Shown one piece after another: positions 18,052-27,679 of a DNA stretch of 64,000 nucleotides. This stretch comes from CAVVUC01 sp963751395 (GTDB taxonomy: Bacteria > Verrucomicrobiota > Verrucomicrobiia > Chthoniobacterales > Chthoniobacteraceae). Below the pieces are notes generated by a model, which was given only the letters and a program-made list of their open reading frames with translations, did not search any database and was not told where the DNA came from. The position numbers were made by a program, and so were the translations under genes. Every line of letters starts with the position of its first letter. The stretch's first letter is position 1. The DNA lies in contig CAVVUC010000001.1 in the NCBI GenBank assembly GCA_963751395.1, positions 744,001 through 808,000 on the forward strand, in the 5' to 3' direction.

Positions 18052-20229
18052 ATGTCCCCGAAAATACTGCCCGCCATAATGGCCTTTGTTGCCGCCGCCA
18101 GTCTCATCAACTCAACCCTGCGAGCCGATGAAGTGGAGAAGTTCCGCGATCCGAACCAGCCGCTGGAATCGCGCGTGGAAGATCTGCTTTCGCGCCTGAC
18201 GCTCGAGGAAAAAATCTCCTTTCTCCACGGCGACTCGAAGTTCACCACCGCCGCGATTCCGCGCCTTGGCATCGCGCGCCGCTGGCTCTCCGACGGCCCG
18301 CATGGCGTGCGCGAGGACATCGGGCCGGACACGTGGAAACCGGCGGGGCGAACCGATGACTTTGCCTCTGCGATGCCGGCGGGAATCTGTCTGGCATCGA
18401 CATGGAACCCGGAACTCGCCCACGCGACCGGCGAGGCCATCGGCCAGGAGGCCCGGGCCCGCGGCAAGGACATCATGCTCGGGCCGGGTGTGAACATTCT
18501 TCGCACGCCGCTGTGCGGGCGGAACTTCGAGTATATGGGCGAGGATCCGCTGCTCGCGGGGCAGATGGCGGCGGGCTACATCCGGGGCCAGCAGGCCCAG
18601 GACGTGGCTTCAAGCGTCAAGCATTACGCCGTGAACAACCAGGAACATCAGCGCATGAGCATCAACGTCGAGGTGGACGAGCGGGCCTTGCGCGAGATTT
18701 ACCTTCCCGCCTTCCGTGTGGCCGTGCAGGAAGCCGGGGTCTGGACGGTGATGGCGGCCTACAACAAACTGCGCGGCCAGCATTGCTGCCACAACGACTA
18801 CCTGCTGAACAAAATCCTCAAGGAGGAATGGGGGTTCAAGGGGCTCGTGATGTCCGACTGGGCCGGCGTCCATGACACGCGCGAGGCGGCCCTGAACGGG
18901 CTCGATCTCGAGATGGGGACCGACAAAAAGGTTTACGACGAATTCTACCTTGCCGGCCCCTATCGCGAGGGCTTGAAGAAAGGCGAGTTTCCGATGGCCG
19001 GCCTGGATGAAAAAGTCCGGCGCAACCTGCGCGTGATGCTCGCCACGAAGGTGCTCGACGCGAACCGGAAGCCCGGCTCGCTCAACACCGTTGCCCACCA
19101 AAAAGCCGCGCGTTGCGTGGCGGAGGAAGGCATCGTGCTCCTGAAGAATACCGGCAAGCTGCTGCCCCTCGATGCCTCGAAGCTCAAATCCATCGCTGTG
19201 ATCGGCGAGAACGCCACGCGCAAGCACGCCCACGGCGGCGACAGTTCCGGCATCAAGGCCTTTTATGAAATCACGCCGCTCGAAGGCCTGGTGCGGCGCG
19301 CTGGAGGCGACGTGAATGTGATTTTCTCGGAGGGCTACCGCAAAGAAGGCGCCCCGGAGTTGGCTGAGCGCGCGGTCGCTGCCGCGAAGGCGGCGGACGT
19401 GGTGATCTATGTCGGCGGGCTGAACCACGATCCGGGCTTTGATTGCGAGGGATCGGACCGCAAGGATATGAAAATGCCCTACGGCCAGGACGAGTTGATC
19501 CAGCAAATCGTGGCCGCCAACCCGAAGACGATCGTCATCCTCGAAGGCACGATGGTCGAGATGGACGCGTGGCTCGCGAAGGTGCCGGCCGTTTTGCAGG
19601 CGTGGTATCCGGGCATGGAGGGCGGCAACGCCATCGCGAACGTGCTCTTCGGCGACGTGAATCCGTCGGGAAAACTTCCCGCGTCGTTCCCGAAGAAGCT
19701 CGCCGATTCTCCCGCGCACACCTCCGGCCCGTCGGGTTATCCCGGCGTGGACGGCACGGTCACTTATCACGAGGGACTGCTCGTCGGCTATCGCTGGTTC
19801 GACACGAAAAACATCGAACCGCTCTTCCCGTTCGGCTTCGGCCTGAGCTACACCACTTTCAAATACTCCGACATCAAGGTCGTGGAGAACAAGGACCCGT
19901 CCGGGCCGGTCGCAACCGTCGAGTTCGACGTGACCAACACCGGCGACCGTGAGGGCGCGGAGGTCGCGCAGCTTTACGTGCATCAGGAAAAGCCGGGCCT
20001 CGAACGGCCGGTGAAGGAGCTGAAAGCTTTCCGCAAGATCGCCCTCAAGCCCGGCGAGAAAAAGACCGTGACCATCCCGCTCGACTGGCGCGCGTTCGCC
20101 TTCTACAACCCGGATCAGAAAGTCTGGGTCGCTGAAAAGGGAGCGTTCCAGATTCTCGTTGGCGGCTCGTCGCGCGACCTGCCGCTCAAGAACGATTTCA
20201 ACCTCGCAAAAACCATCACCGGAAAGTAA
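18052..20229 (+). CDS. Exported GH3 family glycosidase (beta-glucosidase/xylosidase type)
   Basis: The 725-residue protein has a signal peptide (cleavage near STLRADE) and an aagg Shine-Dalgarno-like sequence before ATG 18052. The GH3 N-terminal barrel shows LTLEEKISFLHG, the KHY segment (190-192) and the nucleophile Asp269 in GLVMSDWAGVHDT. The second domain (LLKNTGKLLPLD onward) and a C-terminal FN3-like domain (TNTGDREGAEVAQLYV) complete the usual three-domain layout. It hydrolyses beta-linked terminal glucose or xylose; the exact sugar cannot be told. Only 4 bp separate it from the GH31 gene, so the two form an operon, consistent with stepwise trimming of a xyloside- or glucoside-rich plant oligosaccharide. 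Confidence 0.95.
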   Translation: MSPKILPAIMAFVAAASLINSTLRADEVEKFRDPNQPLESRVEDLLSRLTLEEKISFLHGDSKFTTAAIPRLGIARRWLSDGPHGVREDIGPDTWKPAGRTDDFASAMPAGICLASTWNPELAHATGEAIGQEARARGKDIMLGPGVNILRTPLCGRNFEYMGEDPLLAGQMAAGYIRGQQAQDVASSVKHYAVNNQEHQRMSINVEVDERALREIYLPAFRVAVQEAGVWTVMAAYNKLRGQHCCHNDYLLNKILKEEWGFKGLVMSDWAGVHDTREAALNGLDLEMGTDKKVYDEFYLAGPYREGLKKGEFPMAGLDEKVRRNLRVMLATKVLDANRKPGSLNTVAHQKAARCVAEEGIVLLKNTGKLLPLDASKLKSIAVIGENATRKHAHGGDSSGIKAFYEITPLEGLVRRAGGDVNVIFSEGYRKEGAPELAERAVAAAKAADVVIYVGGLNHDPGFDCEGSDRKDMKMPYGQDELIQQIVAANPKTIVILEGTMVEMDAWLAKVPAVLQAWYPGMEGGNAIANVLFGDVNPSGKLPASFPKKLADSPAHTSGPSGYPGVDGTVTYHEGLLVGYRWFDTKNIEPLFPFGFGLSYTTFKYSDIKVVENKDPSGPVATVEFDVTNTGDREGAEVAQLYVHQEKPGLERPVKELKAFRKIALKPGEKKTVTIPLDWRAFAFYNPDQKVWVAEKGAFQILVGGSSRDLPLKNDFNLAKTITGK

Positions 20230-20233
20230 TCCC

Positions 20234-22615
20234 ATGAAAAAACACCTCCTCCTCGCGGCGGGCTGCCTCACGCTCGCCGGTTCCCTCGTTTCTCCCTCGC
20301 ACGCCGCGCCCGCGCTGCTCAACGATCCCGTCGATGTCAGCGGCGACTTCCGCGATTTCACGAACCTCTATTTCACCCCGAACAAAATCACCGGGTTCGA
20401 TCCCGCGACGCACAGCGGCACGATCGAATGGCAGCGCAATGCCTACGCCACCAAGCACGCCTTCAACAACACCCAGGCGACGTTGGAACCGGTGAAGGGC
20501 AACGAATTCCCCGGCATCGAATACGCGACGAACCCCGCGCTGCCGTTCTCGATCGAGTTCGTCTCGCCAAAAACCGTGCGCGTTCGTGTCGCGAGCGGCC
20601 CGCAGTTCCGCAAGGCCGAGTCGCTGATGCTGGCCGGCCCGGTCGCGAAAGACGACTCGTGGCAATACTCGAAAATCGAGGGAGGCCATCGCTACACGAG
20701 CGCCGCCGGTTCGCTCACGATCCTCGCCGAGCCGTGGCGCATCGAGTTCCGCGACGCGAAGGGGAAACTGCTCACGCGGTCGCTGCCGCTCAAGGGCCAG
20801 GGCACCTACACGCCGGTTCTGCCGTTCTCGTTCGTGCGGCGCGCGTCCGATTATTCGCGCAGCATGGCGGCGGTGTTCACGCTCGATGCCGGCGAGAGAA
20901 TCTTCGGCTGCGGCGAGTCGTTCACCGGCCTCGACAAGCGCGGGCAGAAGGTCGTGCTGTTCACCGACGACGCGAACGGAGTCGAGTCGCCGTTGATGTA
21001 CAAGCCGGTTCCCTTCTTCTTCAGCAGCGCCGGTTACGGCATGTTCATGCACACGAGCACGCCGGTGACCTGCGATTTCGGGAACAGCTTTTCCGGCGCG
21101 AACGCGCTCATGATCGGCGACGACGAACTCGATCTCTTCGTTTTCCTCGGCCAGCCGAAAGACGTGCTCGACGAGTATACAAAGATCACCGGCAAATCGC
21201 CGATGCCGCCGCTCTGGTCGTTCGGGCTCTGGATGAGCCGTTGCACTTACGACAAGGAAACGCAGGTGCGCGAGATCGCCGGGAAGCTGCGCGAAAACAA
21301 GATTCCGTGCGACGTGCTGCACCTCGACACCGGCTGGTTCGAGACCGACTGGCGGTGCGACTACCAGTTCTCCAAGACGCGCTTCACAGACGCGCCGAAG
21401 ATGATTTCGGATTTGAAAAACGACGGCTTCCACATCTCGCTCTGGCAGCTTCCGTATTTCGTTCCGAAGAACGAGTTGTTCCCGACGATCGTCGAAAAAA
21501 ATCTCGTCGTGCGCGATCCGAAGGGAAACATCCCGTACGAGGACGCGGTGCTCGATTTTTCCAATCCCGCCACCGTCGAGTGGTATCAGGAGCGGATCGC
21601 GAGCCTGCTCAAGCTCGGCGTCGGCGCGATCAAGGTGGACTTCGGCGAAGCGGCTCCAATGAACGGCCTCTATGCCTCGGGCCGGACCGGTTTTTACGAG
21701 CACAATTATTTCCCGCTCCGCTACAACAAGGCCGTCGGCGACATCACGCTTAAAACCACGGGCGAGCACATCATCTGGGCGCGCAGCGCGTGGGCCGGCA
21801 GCCAGCGGTACCCGATCCACTGGGGCGGCGACGCCGAGAGCACCGACAACGGGATGGCGTGCGAACTGCGCGGCGGGCTGTCGTTCGGGTTGTCGGGTTT
21901 TTCGTTCTGGAGCCACGACGTGGGCGGATTCGTCGGCAAGGAAACGCAGAACCTTTACCTCCGCTGGCTCGCGTTCGGAATGCTGACCTCGCACAGCCGC
22001 TGTCACGGCATGGCGGTGAAGGAGCCGTGGAATTACGGCGCGGCCTTCATGGATGAGTTCCGGCGCATCGACGAGCTGAAATACCGCTTGATGCCATACG
22101 TGTACGCGCAGGCAAAAGACAGCTCCGAGCGCGGACTGCCGATGCTCCGCGCGTTGTTCATCGAGTTTCCCGACGACGCCGGTTCCTGGGGTGTGGAGGA
22201 CGAGTATCTCTACGGCTCGAGCATTTTGGTCGCGCCGATTTTCCACGAAGGCACGACAGCACGCGAAGTGTATGTGCCGCCGGGAACCTGGATCGATTAC
22301 CAGTCCCGTAAGAGCTACGCCGGCGGCTGGCACAAGATCGCGGCGGGCAAGATTCCGGTCGTGATGCTCGTGCGCGACGGCACCGTGCTGCCGCACATCG
22401 CGCTCGCGCAATCCACGATGCAGATGGACTGGAGCAAGCTGGAGCTCGAAGTGTTTTCCAAGGACGGAACAAGTGCGACCGGTTGGGTCTGCCTGCCGGT
22501 GGACGACAGGCTCGTGAAAGTCACCCTCACGAAATCCGGCGGCGCATGGCAACCGGAGAACGATCCGCTGGCCGGCAAAGTGACTTGGACGATCAAAGCC
22601 GCAGAGCAAAGGTGA
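20234..22615 (+). CDS. Exported GH31 family glycosidase (alpha-xylosidase/alpha-glucosidase)
   Basis: Start ATG 20234 is chosen because a signal peptide follows directly (MKKHLLLAAGCLTLAGSL, cleavage near SHAAP); an earlier in-frame start lies inside the GH3 gene. The 793-residue protein has the GH31 barrel with nucleophile Asp469 in IKVDFGEAAP, acid/base Asp533 in HWGGDAEST and FWSHDVGGF. The KxDFGE form is the one seen in YicI-type alpha-xylosidases, so alpha-xylosidase is my first choice and alpha-glucosidase the alternative. It is co-transcribed with the GH3 gene; together they could take apart xyloglucan-derived oligosaccharides (inference). Confidence 0.93.
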   Translation: MKKHLLLAAGCLTLAGSLVSPSHAAPALLNDPVDVSGDFRDFTNLYFTPNKITGFDPATHSGTIEWQRNAYATKHAFNNTQATLEPVKGNEFPGIEYATNPALPFSIEFVSPKTVRVRVASGPQFRKAESLMLAGPVAKDDSWQYSKIEGGHRYTSAAGSLTILAEPWRIEFRDAKGKLLTRSLPLKGQGTYTPVLPFSFVRRASDYSRSMAAVFTLDAGERIFGCGESFTGLDKRGQKVVLFTDDANGVESPLMYKPVPFFFSSAGYGMFMHTSTPVTCDFGNSFSGANALMIGDDELDLFVFLGQPKDVLDEYTKITGKSPMPPLWSFGLWMSRCTYDKETQVREIAGKLRENKIPCDVLHLDTGWFETDWRCDYQFSKTRFTDAPKMISDLKNDGFHISLWQLPYFVPKNELFPTIVEKNLVVRDPKGNIPYEDAVLDFSNPATVEWYQERIASLLKLGVGAIKVDFGEAAPMNGLYASGRTGFYEHNYFPLRYNKAVGDITLKTTGEHIIWARSAWAGSQRYPIHWGGDAESTDNGMACELRGGLSFGLSGFSFWSHDVGGFVGKETQNLYLRWLAFGMLTSHSRCHGMAVKEPWNYGAAFMDEFRRIDELKYRLMPYVYAQAKDSSERGLPMLRALFIEFPDDAGSWGVEDEYLYGSSILVAPIFHEGTTAREVYVPPGTWIDYQSRKSYAGGWHKIAAGKIPVVMLVRDGTVLPHIALAQSTMQMDWSKLELEVFSKDGTSATGWVCLPVDDRLVKVTLTKSGGAWQPENDPLAGKVTWTIKAAEQR

Positions 22616-22763
22616 CAGAACCCAAGGCGTGCCGTTCCGAGCGGGCGAGGGGTCTCACAAAGGCGCCGCCCGCCTCCATCCGGGCGCTTCCGGCGTTTCC
22701 TCGCCTCCTGGTTTTCTAATGGAGAGCAGGAGCAGGAATATGAACAGGAGAAGGAAGGAGCAG

Positions 22764-23628
22764 CTACCCCGGCGCGAGAACCTTGAGCTTCCGCTGCGAA
22801 AACCCAAACTCCATCGGCAGCTGCCCGATCAATTCGCCATCGACCTCGACCGGCACGTCGTCTTCGCTGCGGACATCGGGCCTGATGAGTCTGGAAGTAT
22901 TCGACATCGGGCAGATGAATGTGCGTGCCGAAAAAGACGCCGTGCAGATAACGCGCGATGTCGAGGTAGCCGAGGTTTTTGAAGATGAGCACATCGAGCA
23001 GGCTGTCGTCGATCCGCGCGTTATTGAAAATCACGAACGGGCCGCCGTAAAAGCGCCCGTTGCCGATGAGCACGAAAGATCCTTCTTCCGTCCTGCCGTC
23101 CGCCTCGACCACGATCTTCGGCGGCTTGCGCCCGGCGATCTGCGCGGCGTTGATCAAATAACTCAGCGGGCCGAAATCGCGCCGGAAATCGCGCGTGGTT
23201 TCCTGGACGACCTGCGCGTCGAGGCCGATGCCGCCGAGTTGCACGAAGTAATGGCCGTCGGCGCGCGGCAGATCGATCGGGCGCGTGTTGCCGGCGGCAA
23301 TGATCTCCCAGCACTTCGCCAGATTCCCGGTCGGCAGGCCGAGTTCGGCGGCGAAGACGTTCATCGTGCCGATGGGCAGAATGCCGAGTGCCACGCCCGA
23401 CTCGCCGATGCCGTTGACGACTTCGTTGATCGTGCCGTCGCCGCCTGCTGCGACCACCGTCGTGAATCCCTGCGCGACCCCTTCGGCTGCAAGGGCACGG
23501 GCCTCGGAAGGCGCAGTGGTTTGGCGCACGACCGCGTCGGAGCAAAGCCGCGCGATCTTTTCGTTCATCGCCCTGGCCTTTTCTCCGCGGGCGGCGGGAT
23601 TGAAGATGATTAAGGTTTTGTTCGACAC
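22764..23628 (-). CDS. Diacylglycerol kinase-type lipid kinase (YegS/DagK family), frameshifted
   Basis: The N-terminal part has the kinase signature AAGGDGTINEVVNGI and LGILPIGTMNVFAAELG, the nucleotide-binding motifs of the DAGK/YegS/sphingosine kinase family. It should phosphorylate a diacylglycerol-like lipid at the inner membrane. Start GTG 23628 (SNKTLIIFNPAARG) fits the family; an upstream start at 23691 is possible. Near 22872-22890 the frame slips by one base. After VEYFQTHQ the conserved C-terminus continues in the next frame (SEDDVPVEVDGELIGQLP) and ends LKVLAPG at 22764. I treat this as a sequencing indel. Confidence 0.82.
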
Positions 23629-23726
23629 TTGGAGTGTTGTCGGGGAGCACTCTTCATGCGAAGCAGGCTTGTTGCGAGGATAACTTTGCACTGGGAAGTT
23701 GAAAAACCCGCCTCTACCTTGCCCGC

Positions 23727-25247
23727 GTGAAACCAGTCGTTAAGGTCATTTTGATTCTAATCGGCGCGCTTGTCCTGCTCGCGGGGTTGGGCGTGCTGTT
23801 TATGAATCTCTACGTCCAATCCGCGAAGACGCACCGGAGAATCGAACTCAAGCTGGGCGAGGCACTCCAGTTGCCGCTCAAAATCAGCCGCGCGACGTTC
23901 ACGCCGTGGAGCGGCTTGCAGGTCAGCGGAATCACCGTGCCGCAGGCCAATCCTCCAGGCGGGGGAAACTTTCTGGAAGCGCCGGAGTTCCTCGTGCGTT
24001 TGCGTTTCTGGCCGCTGTTTCAGCGGAAATTGATCATCGATGAAATCAAGGTGACCGAACCGAAGATCGTCTGGTTTCAGAATAATGACGGTCAATGGAA
24101 GCCGCCGTCTGTTCCGGTCTCGGCGCAGACCGCTCCGGAGAAAGAAGTTGAGCCGGAACGCCAGCCGGTTTCCGCGGAAACACCGCAACCCGTGGAAGAG
24201 CCGTCTGCCCCTGCCGAACCCGAAAAGGAGCGCACACGCCTTCGTCCGTTCGAAGTGCTCGTGAACAGCCTCCAGATCGACCACGGGTCGTTCGATTTTT
24301 TCGATCGCAACCAGAAGAGCGCCGCCTCCTTTGCCGACGTGAACGTGCGCTGTCCCGGCGCCACGCAGAACCTCGTGGAAGGCACCGCCAGGAGCGGGAA
24401 GGTTTCAATTTTCGACACCGTTTTCGTGCAGGATCTCAAGACGTCTTTTTCCTTCTCCTCCTCAGGCAGGCTCTCGCTCCCGGACTTTAATTCCACGATC
24501 GCGGGCGGCAGTTTGTGCGGCAGTTTCTGGATTGAAACGAGCCAGAAGAATTCGCCTTTCACGGGCAAGCTTGAGTTCGCGGGCGTGGACCTCAACCGGC
24601 TGATTGCCGAAGCGGGCGGACAGACTGGTCTCGCGGCCGGCACAATCAAAGGCCAGCTCGACCTTGCCGGCCTCACTCGCGACAGCAGGTCCGCCAAGGG
24701 CAGGGGTGCAATCACGCTGACCGACGGACAGATCAGGGAATACGAGATTTTGCAGATGCTGGGTCAGGCGCTCCAAATCGAGGAACTCGTGCAACTCAAG
24801 CTGCAGCAGTCGCAACTCGAGTTTCGCGTGGATGACGGCAGGGTGCTGGTGGACCAGCTCGTTCTTCAGTCCCAGAACTTGAATCTCAGCGCGAAAGGGA
24901 GCGTTCGTTTCGACGGGAAAATGGATCTTCATGCACAGCTCGCCGTGAACCCGAAAATCAGCCGGCAGCTTCCCGGCTTTGTCGTCTCGCATTTCAAGCC
25001 GGTCGAGAACACCGACCTGCGCTCGCTCGATTTCGACGTGACCGGAACGCTCTCGAAACCCCGCACGAACATCGTGAAACAGATGCTCGGCTCTCAGATC
25101 GAGAAGCAGGCGGTCGATCTTCTCCAGAGCATCTTCGGGAGGAAGAAAAAGAGCGACGACAAGAAGAAGCCCAAGGATCAGCCTGCGGCTGAAACCGCGC
25201 CGTCCCCGCCCTCCACTCCGGAAACCGCTCCAGCCCCGCCGCAATGA
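23727..25247 (+). CDS. AsmA-like inner-membrane/periplasmic protein
   Basis: The 506-residue protein starts at GTG 23727 with an N-terminal membrane anchor (VILILIGALVLLAGLGVLF). The body is periplasmic, with a Pro/Glu-rich linker (about 130-165) and an AsmA-type C-terminal region (TIKGQLDLAGLTRDSRSAKG, then GRGAITLTDGQIRE and LSAKGSVRFDGKMDLHA). It ends in a Lys then Pro-rich tail. AsmA/TamB relatives are thought to act in lipid transport to the outer membrane. The stop overlaps the rsmD start (ATGA), so the two are translationally coupled. Confidence 0.85.
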   Translation: MKPVVKVILILIGALVLLAGLGVLFMNLYVQSAKTHRRIELKLGEALQLPLKISRATFTPWSGLQVSGITVPQANPPGGGNFLEAPEFLVRLRFWPLFQRKLIIDEIKVTEPKIVWFQNNDGQWKPPSVPVSAQTAPEKEVEPERQPVSAETPQPVEEPSAPAEPEKERTRLRPFEVLVNSLQIDHGSFDFFDRNQKSAASFADVNVRCPGATQNLVEGTARSGKVSIFDTVFVQDLKTSFSFSSSGRLSLPDFNSTIAGGSLCGSFWIETSQKNSPFTGKLEFAGVDLNRLIAEAGGQTGLAAGTIKGQLDLAGLTRDSRSAKGRGAITLTDGQIREYEILQMLGQALQIEELVQLKLQQSQLEFRVDDGRVLVDQLVLQSQNLNLSAKGSVRFDGKMDLHAQLAVNPKISRQLPGFVVSHFKPVENTDLRSLDFDVTGTLSKPRTNIVKQMLGSQIEKQAVDLLQSIFGRKKKSDDKKKPKDQPAAETAPSPPSTPETAPAPPQ

Positions 25248-25810
25248 GAGTCATCTCAGGTTCCGCCGGCGGTCTTGCGCTCACCGTTCCGCGCAACGAC
25301 ATCCGGCCCACGATGGACCGGGTGAAGGCCGCGATTTTCTCCAGCCTCGGCGAGCGCATCGTCGGAGCGCGCGTGCTCGATCTTTTCGCGGGCACCGGCG
25401 CGCTGGGCATCGAGGCGCTCAGTCGCGGATGCGCCTCGGCGACGCTGGTCGAGAAGAACGAGCAGGCGTTCGAGGCGATCAAGCGCAACCTCGCCAGGAC
25501 CCGGCTCGAAGGGCGCGCTCTCGAGATGGACGTGTTCCAGTTCCTCGACAAGCTGGCCGAGCCGTTCGCGTTCGACGTGATCTTCGCCGACCCGCCCTAC
25601 GTCAAGGCTCCCGGCGATCGCGATTTCGATGCGGAGTTGTTCGGCTGCGCCTCGCTCGTGCAGGCGCTCGCGCCGGGCGGACTTTTCGTTTTGGAAAAAA
25701 TGCCCGGCAAGAAACTGCCCGCCCTTCGCGGCTGGGAAGTGATCCGCTCGAAAAAATACGGAGCCACGGAAGTGGTGTTTTTGGAAAGAAACCCGAAACC
25801 TGAAACCTGA
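25244..25810 (+). CDS. rsmD: 16S rRNA (guanine966-N2)-methyltransferase RsmD
   Basis: The 188-residue SAM-dependent methyltransferase modifies G966 of 16S rRNA. The N-terminal signature MRVISGSAGG and RPTMDRVKAAIFSSL is characteristic. The SAM-binding motif I is LDLFAGTGALGIEALSRG and the catalytic motif is FADPPY. Length is normal. It overlaps the AsmA-like gene by 4 bp and is followed by a palindromic repeat rather than another coupled gene. Confidence 0.95.
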   Translation: MRVISGSAGGLALTVPRNDIRPTMDRVKAAIFSSLGERIVGARVLDLFAGTGALGIEALSRGCASATLVEKNEQAFEAIKRNLARTRLEGRALEMDVFQFLDKLAEPFAFDVIFADPPYVKAPGDRDFDAELFGCASLVQALAPGGLFVLEKMPGKKLPALRGWEVIRSKKYGATEVVFLERNPKPET

Positions 25811-25821
25811 AAAGCAGATGA

Positions 25822-25889
25822 ACCGCAGAGGCGCGGAGGCGCGGAGATTTTTGATATGCATTTTCTCCGCGCCTCGGTGCCTCGGCGGT
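25822..25889. repeat. Palindromic intergenic repeat (CCGCAGAGG family)
   Basis: Two 26-bp arms (25822-25847 and 25864-25889) are complementary at 23 positions around a 16-bp loop; the left arm starts accgcagaggcgcgg. The palindrome fills the gap between rsmD and waaA. Its arms share the core ccgcagagg with the inverted repeat at 59105-59172. Confidence 0.7.
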
Positions 25890-25903
25890 GAACCCGGACC
25901 ATC

Positions 25904-27211
25904 GTGAAACTTCCCATCGCCACTCGGCTGCTGCTGTTTTTTTACAACCTCCTGTTCCCCGTCGGGCTCGTCGTCATGCTGCCCGGCTTCCTCGTGAAAA
26001 TGGCGCGGCGCGGAAAATACCGGTCCAACTTTGGGCAAAGGTTCGGGCTTTATTCCGATGCGGTGAAGGCGCGGCTCGCGGGAAAACGGAGCGTGTGGAT
26101 TCATGCGGTGAGCGTCGGCGAGGTGTTCATCGCCCTGAAGCTCGTGGCGAAAATGAAGGCGATGCGACCGGAGTTGAACATCGTCCTTTCAACCACCACC
26201 TCCACTGGCTTCGCGCTCGCGCAAAAGTCCGGCTCCGACTGGCTGGAGGTGATTTACAACCCGCTCGATTTCGCGTTCGCCGTCCGTCGCGCGCTCGACC
26301 TCATCCAGCCATCGCAGATCATCCTCGTCGAGGCCGAGGTCTGGCCGAATCTCGCCCGGGCGGCGACCCGGCGCGGCATCCCGCTCTCGCTTGTGAACGC
26401 TCGCCTCTCGCCCCGCTCCGAGAACCGCTTCCGCCGTTTTCGGTTGCTCGTCGGGCCGATCTTCCGGCTGCTCGACGTGATTTGCGTTCAGGAACCGGAG
26501 GACATCGCGCGCTGGGAATCTCTCGGCGTCGATTCCGCCCGGCTCCAATGCACCGGCAGCATCAAGTTCGACCACAGCGACGATCCGCTTTCGCGCGCCG
26601 GGGAATTTCGCCGCTTCCTGGACTCGCTCGGCGTGCATTCCGACGCCCCGATCCTGCTCGCCGGCAGCACCTTTGCGGGTGAGGAAAAAATCATGGCCAA
26701 TCTGCTTCTCGAATTGCGCCGCCATTTTCCCGACCTGTTTCTTGTCATCGTCCCGCGCCATGTCGAGCGGACATCGGAGATCGTCGAGACGTTGAAATCG
26801 ACCGGTCTTCGCTTCGCGCTGCGCACCGACGTTCCCGGCCAGCCCGGCGCGAAGATCGACTGTCTCGTCGTCAACACCACCGGCGAACTGCGCGACTGGT
26901 ACCACCTCGCGACCGTCGTCTTCATCGGAAAAAGCCTCACCGCCATCGGCGGCCAGAATCCCGTCGAGGCCGTCGTCGCCGGCAAACCCGTTCTGTTCGG
27001 GCCGCACATGGAAAACTTCGCGGCGATCGTCCACCGCTGGCTGGCGCGCAACGCGGCAATCCAGGTCGCCAACACCGGCGCATTGAAAAACCACGTCACG
27101 CGGCTCCTCGAAAACCCGCTCCTGCGCGAAACCATGTGCGAAAACGCCCGCCAGGCCGTCGCCGTCCATCAAGGAGCCACGGAACGAACGGCTCGGCTTC
27201 TATTTCCCTGA
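25904..27211 (+). CDS. waaA: Kdo transferase WaaA (KdtA)
   Basis: 3-deoxy-D-manno-octulosonic acid transferase adds Kdo to lipid A precursor at the inner membrane, which implies an LPS-bearing outer membrane. The 435-residue protein starts at GTG 25904 with an N-terminal membrane segment (LLLFFYNLLFPVGLVVMLP). It has the GT30 region SVWIHAVSVGEVFIALKL, VEAEVWPNL and SLVNARLSPRS. The C-terminal GT-B half shows GKSLTAIGGQNPVEAVVAGKP, which contains the donor-binding Glu. Length and order match the family. Confidence 0.95.
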   Translation: MKLPIATRLLLFFYNLLFPVGLVVMLPGFLVKMARRGKYRSNFGQRFGLYSDAVKARLAGKRSVWIHAVSVGEVFIALKLVAKMKAMRPELNIVLSTTTSTGFALAQKSGSDWLEVIYNPLDFAFAVRRALDLIQPSQIILVEAEVWPNLARAATRRGIPLSLVNARLSPRSENRFRRFRLLVGPIFRLLDVICVQEPEDIARWESLGVDSARLQCTGSIKFDHSDDPLSRAGEFRRFLDSLGVHSDAPILLAGSTFAGEEKIMANLLLELRRHFPDLFLVIVPRHVERTSEIVETLKSTGLRFALRTDVPGQPGAKIDCLVVNTTGELRDWYHLATVVFIGKSLTAIGGQNPVEAVVAGKPVLFGPHMENFAAIVHRWLARNAAIQVANTGALKNHVTRLLENPLLRETMCENARQAVAVHQGATERTARLLFP

Positions 27212-27309
27212 ACAGGCGCGTAGGGCATCCGTGTCGGACGCCTGTGATGGAAACATCCATGGCCAGAGCATGTCAGCAGACAGCCCCGTTTCCATTAACG
27301 TCCCCGGAG

Positions 27310-27390
27310 CCCTCGACATGGGCGATGCTGGCCGCAGGCGCCGCCTCGCTCCTCGCCCTCCGCCGCCGCAAGCGCGAGCAGGCCGGTTAA
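27310..27390 (+). pseudogene. PEP-CTERM sorting tail, orphan relic 1
   Basis: The frame encodes PEPSTWAMLAAGAASLLAL followed by RRRKREQAG and a stop: a complete PEP-CTERM sorting signal (PEP motif, hydrophobic stretch, Arg-rich tail). The region upstream runs straight into the 3' end of waaA and shows no exported-protein body, so only the tail of the former gene remains. A second, closely similar tail lies at 28598-28656. Confidence 0.75.
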
Positions 27391-27401
27391 TCAACTCGAA
27401 T

Positions 27402-27433
27402 GAAAACGCCACGGTTCGCGCCGTGGCGTTTTC
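27402..27433. terminator. Strong bidirectional terminator hairpin
   Basis: A perfect 13-bp stem gaaaacgccacgg / ccgtggcgttttc with loop ttcgcg has A-rich 5' and T-rich 3' ends. It lies 12 bp after the PEP-CTERM relic stop, as expected for the terminator of the lost gene. Confidence 0.85.
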
Positions 27434-27478
27434 GTTGCGTCTTGCCACAGGAAATCACGGGTGTTACTTTTGCCAGCC

Positions 27479-27679
27479 ATGAGCACGCTGGCTGAAATCG
27501 AAGCCGCCATAGAGCAACTGCCGCCGCAGAAATTCCACGAATTGCATCGCTGGATCGCTGAGCGGGCTGCACGCGAATGGGACACGCAAATCGAAGCAGA
27601 TGTGGCGGCAGGAAGGTTTGACGCTCTGCGGGAAAAAGTGCGCACCGATTACGCCGCAGGAAACTGCACTGACATCTGA
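27479..27679 (+). CDS. Small antitoxin-like protein (partner of RelE/ParE-like toxin)
   Basis: The 66-residue acidic protein starts at ATG 27479 (STLAEIEAAIEQLPPQKF, then WIAERAARE). Its size, the helical N-terminal half and the exact junction with a RelE/ParE-like toxin gene mark it as the antitoxin of a type II pair. The stop codon TGA at 27677-27679 overlaps the presumed toxin start, indicating translational coupling. No DNA-binding motif is obvious. Confidence 0.75.
   Translation: MSTLAEIEAAIEQLPPQKFHELHRWIAERAAREWDTQIEADVAAGRFDALREKVRTDYAAGNCTDI

Noticed and set aside
22616..22763. Purine-rich stretch (repeated ggagca-like hexamers) between GH31 and the lipid kinase as a regulatory RNA.
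   Set aside because: No stable structure or promoter is evident; it is probably simple-sequence intergenic DNA.
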